The notes beneath the pieces are model-generated. The model saw only the letters and a program-made list of their open reading frames with translations. It was not told the DNA's origin and made no database searches. The position numbers and the translations under genes are program-made. 64,000 nucleotides of DNA. It comes from Flaccisagitta enflata (lineage: Eukaryota > Chaetognatha > Sagittoidea > Aphragmophora). Location: the NCBI GenBank assembly GCA_965153355.1, contig OZ231126.1:61132001-61196000 (forward strand), written 5' to 3'. Positions 46,864 to 64,000 of the stretch are shown here, in pieces; position 1 is the stretch's first letter; each line of letters begins with the position of its first letter.

Positions 46864-49800
46864 TCACTGCATACGACCGCGACCGCGGCCTCCGCCACGA
46901 CCACGCCCGGCGTTTGGAACCGTGTAACCGTAGCCGCCGTATCCACCCTGAAGACAAGTAATGGAGAGAAATGCACGTATTACAGATACATATGCAATAC
47001 ACAAGTATGCAAATTATAGTAAATTTACGTTTATATATTTACACGAGCCATTTGAAGCAGACCTCCCCTTGCTCTTATAAATTCGGTTGAACCCCGCTCT
47101 AACGGATCCGCCAAGAACAGAATTCCATCTACAACAGATGTAAATTCATAGTCTCTTCAGGTTCATTTCTTTTATTTTCTTTGTTGGCAATAACAAAAGT
47201 CCATCTACAACAAAAGAAAATTGTTGGTCCCCTAAAATCCGTTAGAGCGGGGTTCAACTGTATAAATTTACTCCCCAATAGTTTGTGATATTTCATGGCA
47301 GGAACGTATCTACTATCAGTGATCAAAACAAGACTAACTTGAACTCCGTAGTCGGGGTATCCGGCATATCCGTAGTCGTAGTAATCCATGCTGTAATCGT
47401 AACCCGGGTAAACTTCGTATCCCATCGGTGGGTAGCCATTGTTGTAACCGGTGGCAGGCATACCGCGCCCACCACCACCGCCACCGTTTCCACGCGGGAA
47501 CCCGCGTGGATTTCCGCGGTTCACGAACATTCCACGATTCGCCCCACGACCTGATAGTAAATCAACGATTCAACTCAAGGGACTGACTAAATTAGTGACT
47601 AATGCGACTGTAATGGTGACCGAATAACGATCCACGTCAATACCCATACTTCTTTTCACCTCCCAATAGCGATAATCAGCATGACAGAGAGATGGAATGT
47701 AGATGAGAAGTAGTGAGTGAACAGCAGATAGAGGCAGAATGGTAGAATGGCAGAGGAGCAGAATGGCAGAGGAGCAGAATGGCAGAGGAGTAGAATGGCA
47801 GAGGAGCAGAATGGCAGAGGAGCAGAATGGCAGAGGAGCAGAATGGCAGAGGAGCTGAATGGAAGAGGAGCTGAATGGAAGAGGAGCTGAATGGAAGAGG
47901 AGCAGAATGGAAGAGGAGCAGAATGGAAGAGGAGCAGAATGGCAGAGAGGCAAATATAGTGCAAAGGCAGAATTGGAGAATTGCAAAGAGGCAGAGACGC
48001 AAAATGGCAGCAAGGACGAATGGGAGCGAGGTCGAATGACAGCGAGGTCGAATGACAGCGAGGCAGAATGACAGAGTGGCAGAACGGCAGAGTAAGAAAA
48101 TGGCAGAAGCAAAACGAGTGGGACTGAGACGAAGAAAGACAAAGACATACATGCAGACAGTAAAAGTTCAAAATGGAGAGACACAGTAAATAGATAAAGA
48201 GAGACTGATGTTGGACAGATGACCGTTTTCATCATACAAAAGTGCAAACCTTCAAAGACTCCTTGGAGTATGGGGACAATCCAAACTTTTTCTTTAGGAG
48301 CTTTTGGCAAATAGGTGGATACTTCTCACCAGTTGATGAGAGAGAACAAGAAATTGGACCATTCGAAGATGTAGGATCATTTGAAGAGAAATTCGTGCTC
48401 AGTTAAACACTTGCCTTAGATGGCCCTAGGTATATATCTATATTCTAGAGGGAAAACCAATTCCTGACATGACCAATTGACCATGCCACCCCGTCCCAGA
48501 AAGGGATAAAGATCCTTTTAAGGAAAATCTCCTACCTCTTGCTGGAGGGGGATAGTTTGGGAAGTATGGTTGATAAAGGACGTTCCACTCCTGATACACT
48601 TCTTGCGGCACGGCCTTCTTAACGTCAACCTGAACGAATTAAGAATTCAACCTCAGAACAAGGCGCATCATGACCTGAAACAAAGTAAGGTCTATGTAGT
48701 CAACGTGACACACACTCTTTCTGCTTACCTTCTTTCCGCCAAGATCTTGCTTTTCTTTGCCCTTTGCTGTGGCCAATTCGCAGGCGTTAGCGTCCTTAAA
48801 AGTTACGAAACAAAATCCTTTGCGAATCTTCTTCTCCTTGTTAATCGGAAAAGCGATCTCTTCGATTTCGCCATATTCTTCGAAATGTTTCCTTGAGGAA
48901 TAAAATTCAACTAGGTTATTCCGCAATCAAACGGACGATTTTTTTTTGCTCGCTGACAGTAGGAACAATGACGAACAATGACAGTGAACAATGACTTCTT
49001 AATCATCGCGCCGTCGCGGGTGATAAGATGTTACAGATAGATAGCGATAGATAGGCAAAGAATAATATACAGAAGGCCGGTGATAGCGATAAAAGATAAA
49101 GAGAGCGGGACGAGGGCACGGTACCAATTATTGGGTGGGCCGAACCAAACAATCGACCTACTCAAACCGAAAACATGATTTCCAATCTTGTAAAACAAGA
49201 CAGCCATTGATGGTCAGCCCTCGAAAGATGATTCACGTAACCCAAGGTTTTGTGCACTTCAACCAACAGTCAACAAACCTTATCTCAGCCTCGGGCAAAT
49301 CCGGACTGACACCTCCGACGAAAATTTTCTTGACTCTTTCCTAGAAAACATTTATGAAAAATTATTAGTGAACAATATAAAAATAATCTCTTGAGCCTTG
49401 ACTAATCTGTTTCTGAACTTGTCGATTCAGTATAATAACATTGTTTCGGATAGTGTATTCTGCACAACCATTATCTCTCTGTCAAAATAATCAATCATCC
49501 GTCATAATCCGTCATGTCAAAAGCTAGAATTGACTATTCAACATTCATACACTCTCCCGCAGGAAACCAGGTCTCTTAAATTTCAGCCGTATCTACCTTG
49601 GCGGTGGCGCGCTTTGGCTCGATCTTACGCTCGTTGAGGACGTGTTCTCCTTCGAGCGCCTTTTCTACGCTCGCACAGTCGTCAAACAGCACGAAGCCGA
49701 ATCCCCTCGACCGACCAGTAACATCAACCTAGAGGTCATGAATTAGAAACGGCGTAAGGTTTATCAACGATTGAAGAACGTGATAGACAAACAATGAGAA

Positions 49801-50223
49801 AGTAATTTTTTAAACGCAGGGGACACCTACCTTGATTGTGGCATCTTTGATTTCTCCAAATCTGGAATTTAATTTAATTAGGGAGAAATTAGTAACAATT
49901 CTTTGCATGAATGTGCTTTATTGTTCACATGCGTATGATTATTACTATCAATAACTTACTTTTGAAAGTAATCTTTAAGTTCCTCAATTGTCGTCTCCCA
50001 ACTTAGGTTTCCAACAAACAGTTTACGGTCATCATTTTCATTCTTTGAGGCATTAATGGTGTCTGAAACGAAAACAGTGTAAATTGGAAGTCAGCTAAGC
50101 CATTACATGTCGAGTCCACCACAATGTCAAGAATTACTGATCTAAACAAATCATCAACTTACCTTTAGTCTTAATTTGTTTCAGTTCAAGGCCATTAGTA
50201 GGTATGGTAGTTTGAGTTGTCAT
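46864..50223 (-). CDS. HNRNPAB: HNRNPAB/D-like RNA-binding protein
   Basis: Nuclear hnRNP of the A/B-D-squid type, binding pre-mRNA and mRNA. Nine exons: 50223-50163, 50062-49960, 49861-49831, 49728-49597, 49340-49279, 48891-48729, 48629-48536, 47550-47339, 46947-46864. Phases agree; 313 residues. RRM1 has RNP2 LFVGNL at 35-40 and RNP1 RGFGFVLF at 73-80. RRM2 has RNP2 IFVGGV at 115-120 and RNP1 KGFCFVTF at 154-161. A Gly/Tyr/Arg-rich tail follows ([48 protein letters not shown]) with RGG boxes. CTGTCACAG stands two bases before the ATG, an acceptor-like context. Intron 7 holds a 16-bp minisatellite and intron 8 a small inverted-repeat element. Exact orthology (AB, D or DL) is not resolvable here. 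Confidence 0.93.
47085..47265. mobile_element. Small MITE, GTTGAACCCC termini
   Basis: Inverted ends GTTGAACCCCGCTCTAACGG and GTTAGAGCGGGGTTCAACTG with TA to the right, about 180 bp, in intron 8 of the HNRNPAB/D-like gene. The end sequence is of the type seen in Tc1/mariner-pogo MITEs; that assignment is inference. A related end, ACAGTTGAACCCCACTAACG, sits at 62868. Confidence 0.65.
47735..47950 (+). repeat. 16-bp minisatellite
   Basis: About 13 units of AGAATGGCAGAGGAGC in intron 7 of the HNRNPAB/D-like gene. Since 16 is not a multiple of three, all three minus frames stay open, which explains the long artefactual frames here. Confidence 0.95.
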
Positions 50224-50262
50224 GGCTGTGACAGTGCAACAAAATCCAACAAAAAAGAAAAG
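50224..50262 (-). promoter_or_regulatory. Splice-acceptor-like tract at a start codon
   Basis: A pyrimidine-rich stretch (CCTTTTCTTTTTTGTTGG) and CACTGTCACAG stand two bases before the ATG of the HNRNPAB/D-like gene. It could be the acceptor of a 5' UTR intron or of a spliced leader. Confidence 0.4.
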
Positions 50263-50735
50263 GTTGTTCGATCTTTTTTGCTTCACAAATCCCTAGTCCT
50301 AGATATACCGCTTAACTTGTATATCCCACGATAGTCCTACAACAGGGTCTTAGGCTACTCAATTTGCTTCTTTAAATAGATATTGCAGCCTATCTTAGCC
50401 CTCTAACCCTTTAAGTCTGACCCTGACGAACAAAAACTGCAACCTGAAATAAAACAATAAAAGTAGAGCCATGAGAAAAATATTCAAAGCAGTGGATGTC
50501 GTAAAATAAAACAATAGTCAACGCAGGTGGACAGTATATTAAACGAAGCCACGAACCACTCTCACCAACCACCAAGAGCGATTTCTCACTGAGTCCAGTG
50601 TAAAATGGGCGATATTGATCATTGTTTTAATCAACCGCTTTGTCAATTGGGAATCAACAAGTCAACAACTACACTCCCCACCGAGGCTGGGGTTAGTGAT
50701 TTGAACAAGTCATGAGTGCAAGACCTACAAGACCC

Positions 50736-53491
50736 CTAAAGTCCACTCTTGTATCGCGCCGCAACATCATCCCAGTTGATAATATTCCAAATGGCTTTGA
50801 CATAATCCGGTCGAACGTTCTTGTACTGGAGGTAATATGCGTGTTCCCAAACGTCGATCCCGAATAAGGGAAGAAGTCCCGTCGTTGCCTCTGCAAGAAA
50901 AGAGAAGAATAAGACCGGAATGCCTGAACCCCAAGAGATGATACATAATCATAAATTCACTTGAATAATTATAAGCTCAAACCGAGGGGATCTTGATTTG
51001 CGCATGTCGCGATTTTCAACTTCTTGGATGTTTTATCCAGACCGAGCCATCCCCAACCGGATCCCTGTACGGCGACCGTAGAGGCGCTCAGTTGGGTCTT
51101 GAGGTTGTCCAGCGATCCTAAGTCGCGGTTGATAGCGGCTAAGAGATCCGCCGGTGGCTCCCCGCCGCCATTTGGGGATAGGTTCTGCCAGAAAATGCTG
51201 AGGGAAAAAATCTTGAAAGAGTATGGGTCCGCGACTAGGGTCAAACGGCGTTGTCAAACGGCGTTGTCAAACGGCGTTGTCAAACGGCGTTGTCAAACGG
51301 CGTTGTCAAACGGCGTTGTCAAACGGCGTTGTCAAACGGCGTTGACAAACGGCGTTGTCAAACGGCGTTGTCAAACGGCGTTGTCAAACGGCGTTGTCAA
51401 ACGGCGTTGTCAAACGGCGTTGTCAAACGGCGTTGTCAAACGGCGTTGTCAAACGGCGTTGTCAAACGGCGTTGTCAAACGGCGTTGTCAAACGGCGTTG
51501 TAAAACGGCGTTGTAAAACGGCGTTGTTATACAGCGTTGTTATACGGCGTTGTAAAACGGCGTTGTAAAATGGCGTTGCCAAACGCCGTTGTTAAACAAC
51601 ATTGTCAAACGACATTGTCGAACGACATTGTCAAAGGACATTGTCAAATTTGTTGAAAGGCATTGACCAGGTAGCATGCTAAAATCTTTATAAATCAAAT
51701 TCATATGTTGACTCCTTCCATTTAGGGACTATATACCAAGTTTCAACCAAATTGGTTGAAAAATGCCGAAGTTATGCACGTTTTTAACTTTTAGGCTGGT
51801 AGGCTAGTCGGGTGGTAGGCTGGTTTGGCTGGTTAGCATGCTAAAATCTTTACAATTCAAATACATATGTTGAGTCCTTCCATTTTGAGACTACATACCA
51901 AGTTTCAACCAAATCGGTTGAAAAGTGCCGAAGTTATGCACATTTTTCACTTTTAGGATGGTAGGCTAGTTGGGTGGTAGGCTGGTTTGGCCGGTTAGCA
52001 TGCTAAAATCTTTACAATTCAAATACATATGTTGAGTCCTTATATTTAGTGACTACATACCAAGTTTCAACCAAATTGGTCGAAAAATGCCGAAGTTATG
52101 CACATTGTTAACTTTTAGGCTGGTAGGCCAGTTGGGTGGTAGGCTGGTTTGGCCGGTTAGCATGCTTAAACCTTTACAATTCAAATACATATGTTGAGTT
52201 CTTTCATTTAGAGACTACATACCGAGTTTTAACCAAATTGATTGAAAAATGATGAAGTTATGCATGTTTTTCACTTTTAGGCTGGTAGGCTGGTTGGGTG
52301 GTAGGCCGGTTTGGCCGGTTAACATGCTAAAATCTGTACAAATCAAATACATATGTTGAGTCCTTCCATTTAGAGACTATATACCGAGTTTCAACCATAT
52401 TGGTTGAAAAATGATGAAGTTATGCACGTTTTTCACTTTTAGGCTGGTAGGCTGGTTGGGCCGGTTGGGTGGGTCGGATCATAACATACGCATAGGATGT
52501 AAAGCGGCTTACCCTAGTACAACTCTCCTCCAAATATGAAGCAAATCGGTCAAGGCGTTCAAAACTTAGCCCATTTTTAAAAGTGTGGACGACGACAACA
52601 ACGACGACAACAACGACGACGACGACACCCACCCGCCTCGAATTATAGTCCGCGTCGGAATGGTATTCCGTCGCGGACAAAAAGGACGAGGAACATTGCG
52701 ACGATCCAATCAACGGTCTCGATGACATCATAACTGAAAGGTTAAGCTACCTTGGCTTTGGGCACCTACTGAGTAGTATTCAATGTCACTTGCCGCACTG
52801 GGCCAATTAAAAGTAGTATTCTATTCATGGTTTTATCAAGGGTTGCGTATTCAATAATTGTGAGATGGACAGTATCGACGACCAAACCAATCGAGGGATT
52901 TGGATAATACCTGTGGTTTAGATGGCCACCGCCGTTAAATTTCAGCGCAGGTCCGAGCCCAATGACGGCGGAGATATCCCCCTTGGCCGCCGCCTCGGCG
53001 CATTTCTCCTCGGCTACGTTGAGGTTATTGACGTAAGTAGCGTGATGTTTGCTGAAAGAATCGAGAGACATTTTTTAATTCTTGACATGGCTGATACAGC
53101 GAATCGTCATCATTGTCGGCAAGGCAGGATACGGGACCAAGAAGTGGTCGTTTGCGAATGGGCAAAGGTAGCAACACTACTAAATCTGTTTTTTTTTTTT
53201 TTGGCCGGCATCATCCAAAACTGCATTAAAGACTTTCCGACCTACGAACACACACACAAACAGTCACTTAGTAAGCGACTAAAATCGCTCACCCAACCTG
53301 TGATGTAACTGCATGATTTCCGCTGAGACGACTGGTTCCAACGCGTTATAATCGTAAGGGAGATCGGGAAGAGAATGTTTTTGTCGCGACTCTGAGGATA
53401 CAGTCTGTACAGAACTTCCGTTGAGCAGCGCTGCCGAAATCCCCCTAGCAGGGGCGCGCATCGCTACGGCGGCACAGGTACGAGACAACAT
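50736..53491 (-). CDS. SOD2: SOD2, mitochondrial Mn superoxide dismutase
   Basis: Matrix enzyme that converts superoxide to hydrogen peroxide and oxygen. Four exons: 53491-53298, 53051-52911, 51197-50983, 50890-50736; phases 2, 2, 1; 234 residues. Residues 1-36 ([19 protein letters not shown]...) are a basic, Ser/Ala-rich mitochondrial presequence, and the mature protein opens [16 protein letters not shown]. Metal ligands by family alignment are His63, His111, Asp196 and His200 ([29 protein letters not shown]). The GGGEPP and VQGSGWGWL motifs, with the Gln that marks the Mn form, are present. The 1.7-kb intron 2 is almost wholly one transposon-like element that stops 27 bp from the exon 3 acceptor. 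KCTD3 ends 1.09 kb upstream. Confidence 0.96.
51225..52682 (+). mobile_element. TCCGCGACG element with internal satellites
   Basis: About 1.46 kb filling SOD2 intron 2. Left end GGGTCCGCGACTAGGGTC. Then a 13-bp minisatellite (51241-51600), five units of about 165 bp (51690-52460, each with GGTTGGGTGGTAGGCTGG and CCAAGTTTCAACCAAAT), a unique 3' block, and a (GAC)n run. The right end is the hairpin GTCCGCGTCGGAATGGTATT with CCGTCGCGGAC, followed by AAAAA. No transposase frame, so non-autonomous. No target duplication was identified. Confidence 0.8.
51241..51600 (+). repeat. 13-bp minisatellite
   Basis: About 27 units of GGCGTTGTCAAAC, decaying to variants with TAAAAC and TTATAC at the right. 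Confidence 0.97.
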
Positions 53492-54579
53492 CTTGTTGTT
53501 AGCTACAACCTACTTTAAATAATATAATATAATATAATATATAGCAACCAACACAGACCCCTAAGGGGTCCAAACAAATGGTTGCTATTAGTACAAAAAC
53601 CTTAAACGTAAGATAGTGTTTGATTTCTTCACGTATTCACAAGTTGATAGATTTTAGTTTGTTTTTAGATCCTAATAGTCCCAAAACAATTCCAATAATA
53701 TGATGTTGTCATTGTTGTTGTCATTGTCGTTGTTGCTGATATCGCCTATTTTGTTGCTGTTGTTGTCATTGTCATTGTCATTATTGATATAGTTCCAATA
53801 TCATCGGTGTTTTTGGTGTCGCCGCTGCTATCGCCGTTGCTGTTTCCATATGTTTCACTGTAATTGTCACCACAGCGGTCCCCATAGCTGTTGCCGCAGC
53901 TGTCGCCGCAGCAGTCGCCGCAGCTGTCGCCGCAGCTGTCGCCGCAGCTGTCGCCATCATTGACGCAGTCGTTGACACTGTCATTGATCTGTGATTGTTG
54001 ATGCTGCTGTTTGTTGTTGTTGTTATTGCTGTTGTTGAAATATTAACAAAGCTTTATAGCATTATCCAATAAAAACGTAAACATTTATATCTTGTGATGA
54101 CCGAGGAAATACATAATCCGCATATGATTCATAAAGTTTATAGTAATAAACATAAATTTCATTTCTCTTATAAAAACCTGGTTAACAAAAGCCTTGAATT
54201 CGCTCAAAAATAGTAGTAGCTATCTCTATCTCATTTGGAGGCTTCCTGACAAAAATGACGCTCCTAAACAAAGCGTAGAGCGGGCCTTCCCAAACTCCCG
54301 CAGACTGGATCAAATCGGAGAGAGTTTGTCGTTTCGAGCAGGAACTTATTTTTTCATGAAGGCATGGCATGGAACTAAAACAAAGGGAAGCTAGGTCGAA
54401 AGAGTCTTGATTTCAAAGAAAAAATTCATATACATCGTTGCACGCAAGTATATTGCCTAATTGGAAGCAACGCTACTACGTAAACCGTTACTGACCTATG
54501 AATTATTTTAGTGTTTCTACCAACCAATAACTAATTACTTTTCTTTGTCGAAACATAATCAGAAATCTTGGCCAAATCC
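53492..54579. other. Spacer between KCTD3 and SOD2
   Basis: Holds an (AATAT)n run at 53517-53541, GTTGTTGTCATT-like runs at 53700-53790, and about seven units of GCAGCTGTCGCC at 53876-53960. The SOD2 promoter must lie here. No gene recognised. Confidence 0.7.
53876..53960 (+). repeat. 12-bp minisatellite
   Basis: Tandem GCAGCTGTCGCC units with variants, encoding an Ala/Thr run on the minus strand by chance. Confidence 0.9.
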
Positions 54580-63942
<9,363 letters not shown>

Positions 63943-64000
63943 CTGAAAAATGGATTAAGATCATTTGGTCAACCATGCGATTAACCTCGCCTTATATACT

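Noticed and set aside
47570-48310. Long minus-strand frames rich in Ser/Leu/Pro
   Set aside because: Produced by the 16-bp minisatellite in intron 7 of the HNRNPAB/D-like gene; all three frames are open at once.

Overview
The window is nuclear DNA from an invertebrate animal. Its genes are intron-rich with GT-AG introns, and the gene set is animal-type: TRAF adaptor, MAX, EBAG9, KCTD3, BLOC1S1, FDXACB1. I cannot name the phylum from sequence alone. I recognise 16 protein-coding genes, and all of them read on the minus strand. For 14 of them I rebuilt complete exon sets whose phases agree at every splice junction.

Layout from right to left, which is the direction of transcription: KCTD3 C-terminal part (63942-54580, start beyond the window), SOD2 (53491-50736), an HNRNPAB/D-type RNA-binding protein (50223-46864), a TRAF adaptor (45071-39228), PIF1 helicase (38845-27292), MAX (26952-25801), ESF1 (25032-21982), ARL2 (21741-19999), an unidentified tail-anchored protein (19819-18650), FDXACB1 (17632-15631), EBAG9 (15378-14584), VDAC (14253-12531), two tandem COX6B genes (11480-9797 and 8037-7462), RIMOC1/C5orf51 (6233-3906) and BLOC1S1 (3324-2321). 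A further possible gene at 2097-1317 is weak. Gaps are often only 180-500 bp. In two genes a splice-acceptor-like sequence sits at the start codon, which raises the possibility of 5' UTR introns or spliced-leader addition.

Their roles are mostly housekeeping. The mitochondrial group is COX6B twice, VDAC, SOD2 and probably PIF1. The nuclear and RNA group is MAX, ESF1, HNRNPAB/D, PIF1 and FDXACB1. The trafficking group is BLOC1S1, RIMOC1, ARL2 and EBAG9. The signalling or adaptor group is TRAF and KCTD3.

Most remaining DNA is repeats, concentrated in two introns over 7 kb (PIF1 intron 3, a KCTD3 intron) and in spacers. Four home-made groupings stand out. (1) A family of about 130-370 bp ending in an AGTCGCG hairpin, with at least 15 copies. 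(2) A foldback family opening with GGTCAGCGGTACCC and closing with GGGGCCGCTGCCC, whose interiors are different low-complexity palindromes in each copy. (3) An element bounded by TCCGCGACG motifs that carries tandem repeats of about 165 bp. (4) Long AT-rich near-perfect palindromes of 0.3-1.4 kb. There are also minisatellites of 13, 16 and 21 bp, many microsatellites and one decayed Tc1/mariner copy.
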